A stretch of 64,000 bases of DNA from Chryseobacterium gilvum (GTDB lineage Bacteria; Bacteroidota; Bacteroidia; Flavobacteriales; Weeksellaceae). A model generated the notes under the pieces. That model did not search any database and had not been told where the DNA came from. It saw only the letters and a list, made by a program, of their open reading frames with translations. The stretch spans positions 62,001 through 126,000 of the forward strand of contig NZ_JAOTEN010000001.1 of assembly GCF_025628965.1 (NCBI RefSeq), in the 5' to 3' direction. Position numbers and translations under genes: made by a program. Shown here piece by piece: positions 27,553 through 35,095 of the stretch. Position 1 is the stretch's first letter, and each line of letters begins with the position of its first letter.

Positions 27553-27912
27553 TTACAAAACAGGATTGTCACCTTCGCCTCTTAGTTCTTTTTCGAGTTT
27601 TTCAACATCATCAAGGGCGGTATCTAAATAAAAGCTAAGCTGTGGAATGATACGAACCTGTTTCCCCATTTTCTGGCCGATAAAGTTTCTGTATTGGGTT
27701 TTGTTTTCCTCAATTTCTTTCATAATTGAAGCGCGGAATTCCTGTGGGAAAATGCTTAAATATATTTTTGCAATGCTCAAATCTGCAGTTACCTTCACAT
27801 CAGAAACCGATACCAGAAAACTCTGTTTGCTTTCTGCGGCCTGTTTGCGGAAAAGTTCTGCGAAATCTTCCTGTATAATCTGTGCTACTTTTCTTTGTCT
27901 GTTACTTTCCAT
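27553..27912 (-). CDS. rbfA: Ribosome-binding factor A
   Basis: 119 residues; a KH-fold factor for maturation of the 30S subunit. N-terminal MESNRQRKVAQIIQEDFAELF, the central VSVSDVKVTADLSIAKIYLS and the C-terminal LSFYLDTALDDVEKLEKEL are family signatures. First gene of a two-gene leftward unit with the LolC-like permease. A -7 element lies 9 nt before the ATG. Confidence 0.94.
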   Translation of the reverse strand: MESNRQRKVAQIIQEDFAELFRKQAAESKQSFLVSVSDVKVTADLSIAKIYLSIFPQEFRASIMKEIEENKTQYRNFIGQKMGKQVRIIPQLSFYLDTALDDVEKLEKELRGEGDNPVL

Positions 27913-27920
27913 AATTTATG

Positions 27921-27937
27921 CAAATTTACTACTTTTG
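27921..27937. promoter_or_regulatory. Divergent -7 elements for rbfA and mce
   Basis: Minus-strand TAAATTTG (27921-27928) serves rbfA with a leader of about 4 nt. Plus-strand TACTTTTG (27930-27937) points to mce with a leader of about 60 nt. The two octamers are one base apart, so simultaneous occupancy is unlikely. Confidence 0.5.
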
Positions 27938-28000
27938 TTTGAATTGCTGATTTGAAAAAGTCAATAACCTCAAAATTACGATTTTAATATATACATTTTT

Positions 28001-28399
28001 ATGAAATTAGAACACATTGGCCTTGCGGTGCAGTCTTTGGGAGTTTCAGATGAGCTTTTTACCAGGCTCTTAGGAAAAGAATCCTATAAAAAAGAAACGG
28101 TTGAAAGGGAAGGGGTTGTCACATCATTTTACGCCACCGGAGAAAGTAAAATTGAACTTTTGGAAGCGAGTAATTCTGACAGTCCCATATCCAAATTTAT
28201 AGAAAAGCGTGGGGAGGGAATTCATCATTTGGCATTTGGTGTTGAAGACCTGAACTATGAGATTGACAGGCTGAAAAAAGAAGGTTTTGTATTTATTTCA
28301 GAAGAACCTAAAGAAGGTGCTGATAATAAATTAGTTGTGTTCTTACATCCCAAATCTACCAATGGCGTTTTGATAGAACTTTGTCAAGAAAAGCGATGA
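28001..28399 (+). CDS. mce: Methylmalonyl-CoA epimerase
   Basis: 132 residues of the vicinal-oxygen-chelate fold. MKLEHIGLAVQSL gives metal ligand H5, GIHHLAFGVEDL gives a second His near 76, and GVLIELCQ gives the Glu near 126. The enzyme interconverts R- and S-methylmalonyl-CoA in propionate metabolism. Length is normal. No mutase gene is in the window. Confidence 0.93.
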   Translation: MKLEHIGLAVQSLGVSDELFTRLLGKESYKKETVEREGVVTSFYATGESKIELLEASNSDSPISKFIEKRGEGIHHLAFGVEDLNYEIDRLKKEGFVFISEEPKEGADNKLVVFLHPKSTNGVLIELCQEKR

Positions 28400-28405
28400 A
28401 AAATT

Positions 28406-28434
28406 TTGTAGTGCAATAAATTTTACTATTTTTG
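28406..28434 (+). promoter_or_regulatory. Promoter of the tRNA gene
   Basis: TTG (28406-28408, in TTTTG) is followed by 18 bp and TATTTTTG (28427-28434), a good match to the Bacteroidetes -33/-7 promoter. It predicts a start near 28439, about 22 nt before the tRNA. Confidence 0.75.
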
Positions 28435-28461
28435 CAAACACAAAATTTAACCCAATTTTGA

Positions 28462-28535
28462 GGTCCTATAGCTCAGTTGGTTAGAGCACCTGACTCATAA
28501 TCAGGTGGTCCCTGGTTCGAGCCCAGGTGGGACCA
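28462..28535 (+). tRNA. tRNA with CAU anticodon (probably tRNA-Ile2; elongator Met possible)
   Basis: A 74-nt cloverleaf: acceptor GGTCCTA pairs with TGGGACC (one G-T pair), anticodon stem CCTGA/TCAGG with loop CTCATAA, and T stem CCTGG/CCAGG with TTCGAGC. The anticodon CAT is at 28496-28498. CCA is not encoded. Acceptor pairs C4-G69 and C5-G68 match those that TilS uses to recognise tRNA-Ile2 in E. coli, and the E. coli elongator tRNA-Met lacks them, so I favour Ile2 with a lysidine-modified C34. The sequence alone cannot settle this. Confidence 0.95.
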
Positions 28536-28540
28536 CAATG

Positions 28541-28584
28541 AAAAACCGTAATACATTATTATATAAAGTGTTACGGTTTTTATT
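28541..28584 (+). terminator. Terminator of the tRNA gene
   Basis: AAAAACCGTAA (28541-28551) pairs with TTACGGTTTTT (28571-28581); three more pairs extend the stem inward. A T-rich tail follows. Confidence 0.9.
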
Positions 28585-28592
28585 TTAAACAA

Positions 28593-28933
28593 TTTCCCAA
28601 CATTTTCCCAACCGCTATTAAAATTAGAATATTTTTGTTTAGATTATAGTATTCAATTATGAACTTTAGTTTGAATAAAATACCTTACCCTAACCTTACC
28701 GAGATTGGAAAGTTTTGAAATGATTTTTATTTACTTCATTTTCTCTGGGATTAGAGGAGAATAACAAAATTAAACTTCCGTTGTTTCTACTATGTTTTAT
28801 GCCGTTTTTCTGAAGTCGGCTATCTCATTTCACTAATAATTTAATTTATTCGGTTTTTGTTCCGTTTGATCGGAACAAATAACGTCGTTTTACTGTCGTT
28901 TGACGACGGCATGATGTTGTTTTCATGTTGTTT
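28593..28933. repeat. Four direct-repeat pairs, each spaced exactly 11 bp
   Basis: TTTCCCAAC at 28593 and 28604; ACCTTACC at 28682 and 28693; GTCGTTT at 28884 and 28895; ATGTTGTTT at 28914 and 28925. The four words are unrelated but share one spacing, about one helical turn. Such pairs are typical of excisionase or integrase arm sites next to a tRNA target. Confidence 0.75.
28856..28879. repeat. Perfect 9-bp inverted repeat
   Basis: TTTGTTCCG (28856-28864) and CGGAACAAA (28871-28879) flank a 6-nt centre. There is no T-tract, so it is more likely an operator or recombination site than a terminator. Confidence 0.6.
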
Positions 28934-29156
28934 GCTCAGCATGATTGTAAATTCTAAACGATCAGGATTGTTTATTTTTTTGAGTAAGAAAGACCGATCC
29001 TTTGACTAAAATGTAAGTGTCTTATTTTTATACGCAATTTATGATCTCGAAAAAATCATTAATAACCGTTTTTCAACCATTTCAACAGTTATAGATATTG
29101 TACAAATATAGATCAAAAACAATATTTTTTAGTTCCTAATTTTTAAGGAAAATAAT

Positions 29157-29390
29157 TTATTCAGCTTCTTTCACCTCAATGGTTTTTAAAATCCCCTCAA
29201 TCGTGTTGAGCTGTTCAGGGTTGAGGTTTTTTATTATTTCCTGATTTAAGATAGTTCCCCCGATCTGGATGTAATTATTTTGGTTTTGTATCAGTGTATT
29301 ATTATTCAAATTGCTTGCAGGTAAAGTATTTTTTAAAGCGCCGATACATTCCAGATATAATTTACAGGCTTTCATGTCCCCATTATCCAC
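29157..29390 (-). pseudogene. Fragment of a phage small terminase subunit (C-terminal part)
   Basis: 77 codons from GTG 29390; an in-frame TAG lies six codons further upstream. The motif DNGDMKACKLYLECIGALK resembles the C-terminal stretch of phage small terminase proteins, which bind DNA for packaging. The N-terminal DNA-binding part is missing, and no large terminase follows. It is best read as a decayed prophage remnant. The family call rests on motif memory alone. Confidence 0.45.
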
Positions 29391-29433
29391 AACAAAAATG
29401 AATGGCTAATATGACAAAACTTGACGTAAAAAC

Positions 29434-29463
29434 AATATCTCCGACACAGCGGCCGGAGATATT
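29434..29463. repeat. Perfect 10-bp inverted repeat, possible leftover terminator
   Basis: AATATCTCCG (29434-29443) and CGGAGATATT (29454-29463) flank a GC-rich 10-nt centre. On the minus strand it is followed by GTTTTTA. No intact gene ends here, so it may be the terminator of a deleted gene. Confidence 0.6.
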
Positions 29464-29595
29464 AACCAAAAAGCTTTTCTATGAAAAACTATCAAGATTT
29501 TAAAACACAATTTTTAGAATCTGTATTTTATTATATACGACATATTGCTATCTATGGATCATGTTGAAAATTGTATATTCGTAAAAACTAAACCA

Positions 29596-30582
29596 ATGAT
29601 TGCTCCTATAACAGATTTTTTCACCAATATTAAAGATAAACTTACCAGTACGTTTTTCGGTACGTTCATTTTCGTTTGGATATTAAGAAATTGGGATTTT
29701 GTATACACATTTTTCAATTTTGAAAAAAATTCAGATTTGCACGAAAGAATCACATATATAAGATGTTATTTTTACTCAAAAAATATTTATTGTGAAACTC
29801 CAATAAATATTGTTTTTACAATTGTATTAATCATTTTGGGGTATACATTAGTTACACTCACAAAAACCATTTCAGCACTTTTTGATAAATTAATGTTGTG
29901 GATTACAAGTAGAATTTTTCGTAAAAGAATTATTTCCAAAGAGGAGTTTAATGAAATGGAAGCTAAGTTTAACGATTATTCAAAGAAATATGAAGAGCAA
30001 CGAGAAATTGTACGAGAATATTCTAAAACACGTGATGATCAAAAAGAATTGATTTTTTCTAAAGACAGTGAAATAAAAGATCTTGAGTCCGAAAAATCAA
30101 AATTTACAACAACAATTAATGAGAAATCAGAAGAAATCCATCGATTGCAATTACGCTATGACTCTGCAGAAAATGAAATGAATAATTTAAAAACTGAAAT
30201 GAACCTTCTAAATGGAACCATATCAAGGTTACGGATTGAAAATGATACACTTAATAATACTTATAAGAGAGAAAAAAGTGAATCAATGGCAGCAAATTAT
30301 AATCTTGTTACTGAATTAGAAATTTTAGGAAAAGAATTAAGCAGAAACATTATCAAGGAAAGATATTTCAAACCACAATATATAATTCTGCTAATTGAAG
30401 GACAAAAAATATTAGAATATATTGATGAAAATGGGGATATTGATTATTTTAATCTGACAAAAGGTGTTCCTACGGATAACTTACTTATTGAACGTGCTAC
30501 AGCTACAGGACAAGCAACAGTAATTACAAAGCAAGAAGAAATTAATCAAGGATTAGAATTTTATATGAGAAGCCGCAAATAA
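29596..30582 (+). CDS. Membrane-anchored coiled-coil protein, island cargo
   Basis: 328 residues from ATG 29596 (MIAPITDFFTNIKDKL); ATG 29554 would add 14 residues. Hydrophobic helices lie at about 20-38 and 72-92. A long charged coiled coil follows (about 115-245; ESEKSKFTTTINEKSEEIHR), then an 80-residue C-terminal domain (KPQYIILLIEGQKILEYIDENG to the end). It is the only intact frame of its length in the island, on the strand opposite to the phage remnants, and it is AT-rich. No family recognised. The plan fits a cargo gene such as a stress or phage-defence protein, but that is inference. Confidence 0.75.
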   Translation: MIAPITDFFTNIKDKLTSTFFGTFIFVWILRNWDFVYTFFNFEKNSDLHERITYIRCYFYSKNIYCETPINIVFTIVLIILGYTLVTLTKTISALFDKLMLWITSRIFRKRIISKEEFNEMEAKFNDYSKKYEEQREIVREYSKTRDDQKELIFSKDSEIKDLESEKSKFTTTINEKSEEIHRLQLRYDSAENEMNNLKTEMNLLNGTISRLRIENDTLNNTYKREKSESMAANYNLVTELEILGKELSRNIIKERYFKPQYIILLIEGQKILEYIDENGDIDYFNLTKGVPTDNLLIERATATGQATVITKQEEINQGLEFYMRSRK

Positions 30583-30594
30583 ATTTTAGCTGTA

Positions 30595-31146
30595 TCAGTT
30601 AGAATATTTTTTGTAGACATTACCTATTTTAATATCATATTCATTAATATGAAAATTCTTCCCATTGTAAATCCGCGAAAAGTCTGCCCATCGTTTTTCA
30701 TGTAGTTCATCATCTAACCTATTGTATTTGATAAAATGCACAAATGCCTTTAGCTGATCTGATTCACTTCTGTACATTGCAGTAATAAAGTCCTGTAATG
30801 TTGAAAATCCAGCTAATGCGAAATTGAACCCCATAATCTGGAACTTTCCCCAGTTTGTGGATTTTAAAGCTGCTGTTCGGTCTAATTTTGCTGCCTTTTC
30901 TAAGCGTGCATATTCATTTTTTGTGTAACCATCAGCTCTCTCATTTGAAATATCCGGATGATCTGCAGAATATTTTCCTGCGGTAAAAGCATGGAACTTA
31001 TGACGTTCAAATAAAATCTTAGGTTTACCATCTGCCTGAAATTCACTGGCTAAACTTTCAGCTTCAGCAACAGCTTTGATCGCAGCAACTTCACATTTTA
31101 ATTATGCAGCTGCATTTACATAATCCTGTTCTGTTAATATTTTCAT
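30595..31146 (-). pseudogene. N-acetylmuramidase-type phage endolysin with one nonsense codon
   Basis: The reading frame of 184 codons from ATG 31146 is coherent except for TAA at codon 15 (31102-31104), where CAA or similar is expected. After it come KILFERHKFHAF, STNWGKFQIMGFNFALAGF and DFITAMYRSESDQLKAF, then ELHEKRWADFSRIYNG: signatures of the N-acetylmuramidase domain of phage lysins, which cut peptidoglycan. A restart at ATG 30834 would give only 79 residues, without the catalytic part. Everything else is conserved, so the inactivation looks recent. It starts 2 bp after the spanin-like frame. Confidence 0.85.
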
Positions 31147-31148
31147 TT

Positions 31149-31622
31149 CTATCTTTTAAAATAAATTATTAATCCAATTACTACAATTGAAACAACCCCG
31201 AAAATAGTAAGCAGTCCAAAGCTCCAAAATGTACCAGTGGTGGTAGCTTTTTTTGCTGAAGTGTTGATTTCTTTGCCGGCTTTCTTGAAATTTGATTCAT
31301 TAACCAATCCCCGCGCAAAATCTTCAATTTTATTGCTGCTTTCAGATTTTGAATCTTCCTTCTTTACCTGATCCAATTTCGCTGTTTTTGTTCTGATCGA
31401 TACATCTGCATTCCCGGTAACTTTAATGCTTTGTAAAGTGTCGCCGTTCTCAATATTATACACTTCAATCGGTTTATCAGTTTCAGCCTTTCCCTTAACT
31501 TCAATGTCGGTCTGAGTTTCTTTTTTCTGATCAACCAGATCAATCTTCTTTTCTTCCTTTTTTTGTTCGACTTTTTCAATTTGCTTTTCCTCTGTTTTTT
31601 TGTTGACGATCCCGTATCGGAG
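31149..31622 (-). pseudogene. Spanin-like phage lysis protein, 5' end lost
   Basis: An open frame of about 157 codons lies between TAA at 31623 and the stop at 31149. It has no ATG; GTG 31463 would yield 104 residues. It encodes a long K/E-rich stretch (KKTEEKQIEKVEQKKEEKK), a beta segment (SIKVTGNADVSIRTKT) and a C-terminal transmembrane helix (FWSFGLLTIFGVVSIVVIG) ending IIYFKR. A lysis lipoprotein next to an endolysin commonly has this plan, with an N-terminal lipobox that is missing here. The 5' end appears to be cut by the island boundary. Confidence 0.55.
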
Positions 31623-32044
31623 TTATTGGAGGATTAATTAGCTCTCTTGTGGGACGCATGTTAATTCTGCAGCGCTGATTCTTGCTCAAATTGCACAACT
31701 CGAGACAATAACAAACCAATTTTGCATGATGGTGTAAGGGAATTCAAGATCAGTAACAATTAGAAAAATAGAAATTAGAAACCCATAATATGAAAAATAC
31801 TTGGTATGAATTTCTAAGTGAAATCATTAAAATGAATTAAATAAATATAATGATATATATTATTTAAGCAGTTGTTCTGACCAATCAAAAGAAAATTTAT
31901 CTCTACCTTTTGAGATAGGTGATATTTTGATTTACTAAAACTTTTCGGAATTTAGAAACAAAGCCTATCAAACGCCATTTTCTCAACCAGATTCTGAAAA
32001 TGTTTTACATTCTAAAAAAAACGGCTAAAGATTTAGCCGTTTTT
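31623..32044. other. Gene-poor right flank of the island
   Basis: About 420 bp with no intact gene. It holds two short coding-like scraps: a plus-strand frame at 31607-31678 reading RIGVIGGLISSLVGRM, and a minus-strand tail at about 31864-31935 reading SPISKGRDKFSFDWSEQLL before TAA. Both are preceded by in-frame stops. They look like ends of genes cut by insertion or deletion. A terminator lies at the right end. Confidence 0.45.
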
Positions 32045-32047
32045 TTA
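32014..32047. terminator. Bidirectional terminator
   Basis: AACGGCTAAA (32020-32029) and TTTAGCCGTT (32032-32041) form a hairpin with a run of A before it and a run of T after it. It ends the NTF2-like gene on the minus strand. Confidence 0.85.
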
Positions 32048-32368
32048 TCCAGTAATTTTCAGTGATTGTATTAATTCATTATCAATTTTTAAATGGTAGC
32101 TCAATACAATTGGACTTCCCGGAAAAGTTCCCGAAACATCTGCTTTTAAAATGCTTTCCGTTCCATTTTGTTCATAACTGACAGGCGTCATAATAGATTG
32201 GTAACGCTCATTGGCATCTGCGATCCAATGTTCTATTTCTTTTCTTCCATTGTGTGTTTTTCCTTCATCAAAAACAACTGCCTTCTCGGAAAAACAATTT
32301 GCGTAAGCCACACTATCGAAATTGTTTTGTGTTTTTACTAATTCTGATACTATTTTTGGTAAGTTCAT
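32045..32368 (-). CDS. NTF2-like/SnoaL-fold protein
   Basis: 107 residues. NNFDSVAYANCFSEKAVVFDEG, HNGRKEIEHWIADANERYQ and SYHLKIDNELIQSLKITG match the NTF2-like fold of small ligand-binding or isomerase proteins. It lies 17 bp after the SDR gene in the same direction, so a joint function with that oxidoreductase is likely. Substrate unknown. Confidence 0.82.
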   Translation of the reverse strand: MNLPKIVSELVKTQNNFDSVAYANCFSEKAVVFDEGKTHNGRKEIEHWIADANERYQSIMTPVSYEQNGTESILKADVSGTFPGSPIVLSYHLKIDNELIQSLKITG

Positions 32369-32385
32369 CTTTTTATATTTTGAAA

Positions 32386-33180
32386 TTATGAAATAGTGGG
32401 TACAGTTCCACCGTCGATTATATAATTTGTTCCTGTAAGGTAGCTTGCTCTTGGAGAAACCAAAAAACCGACTAACTCCGCAACTTCCAGAGGCTCTGCG
32501 GGTCTTCCAAACGGAATCCCTCCTAATGCATCCATCACGTTTTGTTGAGCCTCCTCAACAGAAATATTAGAGTTTCTGGCAATTTCACCCAGCCAATCTA
32601 CAGATGCTGTGGTATTTATCCATCCCGGTGAAACAGCGAGTACACGTACGCCTTTTGGTGTAACCTCATTTGATAAGCTTTTGCTATAGTTAAGCAATGC
32701 TGCTTTTGAAGCTGCATAAGGTAGAGTAGAATCATACAGCGGCAACTTGCCTTGAATGGAAGCAATGTGAATGATAACACCATCTTTTCGATCAATCATC
32801 TGTGGTAAAAATCCTCGGTCCAGACGAACCGGAGCAAGCAAATTTGCCTGTAGTGTTGATTCCCAATCTCCGTCGCTTAGTGCATTAAAACCACCAGCAG
32901 GAGTTGTTGAAGAGCCAAGGTTATTCACTAAAATATCCAACTTTCCATAAGTCGAAAGCACTTCGCTTACCACTTTCTGTGATCCTTCTGCCGTACTTAA
33001 ATCGGCAGCTATGAAATGTAATTTGCTGTTTTCAGTTTCCGTAGCGTTTCTTGCAGATATAATAACCGTTGCACCGGCTTGCAAAAGTCTTTCTGCTATA
33101 GCTCTTCCGGCTCCTTTTGTACCTCCTGTTACCAATGCAATTTTGCCCGATAACTCATTGTTGAAATTAAATTGTTCCAT
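32386..33180 (-). CDS. SDR family NAD(P)-dependent oxidoreductase
   Basis: 264-residue classical short-chain dehydrogenase. ALVTGGTKGAGRAIAERL is the TGxxxGxG cofactor loop, ILVNNLGSS the NNxG-type motif, and IHIASIQG with PYAASKAALLNY gives the Ser-Tyr-Lys triad. The product ends in GGTVPTIS. It is divergent from an HxlR regulator that probably controls it, and is followed by the NTF2-like gene. Confidence 0.92.
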   Translation of the reverse strand: MEQFNFNNELSGKIALVTGGTKGAGRAIAERLLQAGATVIISARNATETENSKLHFIAADLSTAEGSQKVVSEVLSTYGKLDILVNNLGSSTTPAGGFNALSDGDWESTLQANLLAPVRLDRGFLPQMIDRKDGVIIHIASIQGKLPLYDSTLPYAASKAALLNYSKSLSNEVTPKGVRVLAVSPGWINTTASVDWLGEIARNSNISVEEAQQNVMDALGGIPFGRPAEPLEVAELVGFLVSPRASYLTGTNYIIDGGTVPTIS

Positions 33181-33252
33181 TTTTAGAAATTATTTATAGG
33201 GCAAAATTGGGGTATAAAAACAGTTTGCACAAGTACGGAATTACGATTCATA

Positions 33253-33273
33253 TAGGGATAAATTATTCCCCTA
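33253..33273. promoter_or_regulatory. Candidate HxlR operator
   Basis: TAGGG (33253-33257) and CCCTA (33269-33273) are inverted with an AT-rich centre that is itself partly palindromic. The site abuts the -33 TTG of the HxlR promoter and lies in the divergent gap shared with the SDR gene. Confidence 0.5.
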
Positions 33274-33304
33274 TTGTACAAATCGGAACATACGTTTAAT
33301 TTTG
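33274..33304 (+). promoter_or_regulatory. Promoter of the HxlR gene, leaderless
   Basis: TTG (33274-33276), 20 bp, then TAATTTTG (33297-33304). The expected start of transcription falls at about 33309, which is the A of the ATG. Confidence 0.7.
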
Positions 33305-33308
33305 CAAT

Positions 33309-33692
33309 ATGTATGAGAGAAAAATAATACCGAACCTGAATTGCGGACTTGATCTGATCGGTGAAGTACTTTACGGGAAATGGAAGATACGTTTGCTTTG
33401 GTTTATTGATCAAGGACATAAAAGACCAAGTGAATTGCAACGTAAAATACCGGATGCCACAAGAAGGGTTTTAAATATTCAGTTAAAGGAATTGGAAGAT
33501 CACGAATTGGTTACAAAGAAAATTTATCCGGTCGTACCTCCAAAAGTAGAATATAGTTTAACAGAATTTGGTAAAAGTTTGATTCCTGTGATAGGTGTTT
33601 TAGGGCAATGGGCGGATCTGCATGAGGATCGGTTAAGAATGTTAATTATAAAAAGAATTCAGGGGTCAGCTGATATAGAAAATTTCAGCTAA
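33309..33692 (+). CDS. HxlR family winged-helix regulator
   Basis: 127 residues. NCGLDLIGEVLYGKWKIRLL, RPSELQRKIPDATRRVLNIQLKEL and VEYSLTEFGKSL are signatures of the HxlR/YodB family. C12 lies where related regulators have a redox- or quinone-sensing cysteine. Divergent from the SDR gene, the usual arrangement for a local regulator and its target. Confidence 0.92.
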   Translation: MYERKIIPNLNCGLDLIGEVLYGKWKIRLLWFIDQGHKRPSELQRKIPDATRRVLNIQLKELEDHELVTKKIYPVVPPKVEYSLTEFGKSLIPVIGVLGQWADLHEDRLRMLIIKRIQGSADIENFS

Positions 33693-33810
33693 AATTATCT
33701 CGAAAAAAGATAGAATGAATTTAAAATAAAAAGTGAACACAATAATTTAAAAGATTCTGCTACAATTTGCATTTCGACGAAGCTTTATTAACAATAAACC
33801 GCTAATAATT

Positions 33811-33834
33811 AAACCGTTCTTATGAACGGTTTTT
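33811..33834 (+). terminator. Terminator after the HxlR gene
   Basis: AAACCGTTC (33811-33819) pairs with GAACGGTTT (33824-33832) around TTAT, with T following. It lies about 120 bp after the HxlR stop. Confidence 0.8.
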
Positions 33835-33880
33835 ATTGAAGTACCTTTAAATTTTTACATTTTGTCAAAAGATCTTTAAC

Positions 33881-33912
33881 ATCAAAACCACCGCAATTGC
33901 AGTGGTTTTGAT
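33881..33912 (-). terminator. Terminator of deoD
   Basis: ATCAAAACCAC (33881-33891) pairs perfectly with GTGGTTTTGAT (33902-33912) around a 10-nt loop. The T-tract is weak on either strand. It lies 20 bp after the deoD stop. Confidence 0.65.
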
Positions 33913-33931
33913 GATCGTAAACAAGCCGTTA

Positions 33932-34639
33932 TTAAAATCTGAAAGCCGATTCCAACGCCAGTTCGATCATTGGTTTTAAAGCTTTTTCTCTTTGATCGGC
34001 AGAGATATTTTCATGGGTGGGAATAATATCTGAAACAGTAAGAATGGTTGCTGCATTTTTACCTAAATGTTTTGCATTGGCAAATAATCCGAAAGCCTCC
34101 ATTTCAACAGCTGGGCAATTGTATTTTGTCGCAATGGCAGGAATTTCAGGATTTTTTCTGTAAAAAATATCGCTGCTGTGAATATTGACAGATTTTGTCT
34201 TTAATGATAATTCATTAGCTGTATTATTGATGGTGTCAAAAATTTTTCCCTGATGCGCAATGCTTTCCTCTTCAATTTCCCAGGCATATTTTGCGTATGT
34301 ACTTTCGCTGACTGCATTTTCTACATTGAGAATGTCAAAAACTTTGAGATCAGTCGTATAAGCGCCGCAGGTTCCGATTCTGATAATGGTGTCAACTTCA
34401 TACTCCGTATACAGCTCAAAAGAGTAAATCCCGATGCTCGGAAAACCCATTCCGCTGGCTCCTACAGAGATTTCTTTACCTTTGTAAAGACCGGTGTAAT
34501 AAAAAATTCCTCTGGTCTGGCTGACCAATTTTGCGTTTTCAAGAAAATTTTCAGCAATGTATTTTGCACGAAGCGGATCTCCGGGTTGCAAGACCACTTT
34601 AGCAATTTCTCCTTTTTTTGCACTGATGTGAATACTCAT
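33932..34639 (-). CDS. deoD: Purine-nucleoside phosphorylase, DeoD type
   Basis: 235 residues from ATG 34639 (MSIHISAKKGEIAKVVLQPG); an in-frame start seven codons upstream is possible but breaks the conserved N-terminus. GDPLRAKYIAENFL binds phosphate, IRIGTCGAY and VEMEAFGLFANA bind the nucleoside, and TVSDIIPT is the C-terminal motif. It cleaves purine nucleosides with phosphate in salvage. Monocistronic. Confidence 0.94.
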   Translation of the reverse strand: MSIHISAKKGEIAKVVLQPGDPLRAKYIAENFLENAKLVSQTRGIFYYTGLYKGKEISVGASGMGFPSIGIYSFELYTEYEVDTIIRIGTCGAYTTDLKVFDILNVENAVSESTYAKYAWEIEEESIAHQGKIFDTINNTANELSLKTKSVNIHSSDIFYRKNPEIPAIATKYNCPAVEMEAFGLFANAKHLGKNAATILTVSDIIPTHENISADQREKALKPMIELALESAFRF

Positions 34640-34757
34640 AATTGTATGTTCAATGCGCAAAGATAATAAATATGTTAAAAGTGAACAGGCAGATTACGTG
34701 CAATTGCCATTACCATTCACCATTGCAAAAAAAAGCTTTAGTTTTAATCTTTTCGAC

Positions 34758-35084
34758 CTATTGAATCTCTTCTTCATACATTTTCTTCCATTTTGCAATG
34801 GTTGTTCTGCTGATTTTGTATTTTTTTGAAATATAGTTGCTGGAGAAACCGTGGTCTTTCTGGTACTGAAGGATTTTCAGCATGGTTTCCTTGTCATAAG
34901 TTCTCAGCTTCTGGTTGTTTTCCTGGCTTTCCTTACTTTGTTTGAAAACCTTTTCATTAAATCGGATGACCTGTTCTGAAGTGTCAAGATTCTGCAGCAG
35001 CTGCAGGATTTTTTCGTCTTTTAATTTTTCAGGATATTCTTCCTTCAGAAGATCATGGTATATTTTGCTGTAATTAGGCTTCAT
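34758..35084 (-). CDS. Small helix-turn-helix protein with transposase-like HTH
   Basis: 108 residues. The N-terminal half is charged and helical (YHDLLKEEYPEKLKDEKI). The C-terminal half carries MLKILQYQKDHGFSSNYISK and KYKISRTTIAKWKKMYEE, an HTH like that of IS3-type OrfA proteins. No transposase catalytic gene follows. It sits 11 bp after a second HTH gene and probably forms an operon with it. I recall similar pairs recurring in Chryseobacterium genomes. Function unknown. Confidence 0.7.
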   Translation of the reverse strand: MKPNYSKIYHDLLKEEYPEKLKDEKILQLLQNLDTSEQVIRFNEKVFKQSKESQENNQKLRTYDKETMLKILQYQKDHGFSSNYISKKYKISRTTIAKWKKMYEEEIQ

Positions 35085-35095
35085 ATGTGATCTTT

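Larger units (their letters stand above)
28536..29156. other. Gene-free left end of the accessory island
   Basis: 620 bp without a credible gene. It holds the tRNA terminator, four direct-repeat pairs of 11-bp spacing, a perfect inverted repeat at 28856-28879, and a 9-bp-spaced TTTCAAC pair at 29071-29086. Only tiny open frames exist, such as 19 codons near 28658. It looks like a recombination-site region of a former integrated element. Confidence 0.6.

Noticed and set aside
31364-31579. A 71-codon very basic frame on the minus strand
   Set aside because: Frame-shifted reading of the K/E-rich part of the spanin-like fragment; the other frame has the coherent transmembrane C-terminus.
31640-32040. 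Second copy of the tRNA 3' end as a right attachment site
   Set aside because: The best match to the tRNA end is only GTGGGAC (7 bp), which is expected by chance.
34253-34666. A 137-codon plus-strand frame opposite deoD
   Set aside because: Antisense shadow of deoD, which has complete motifs; no promoter or family signature.
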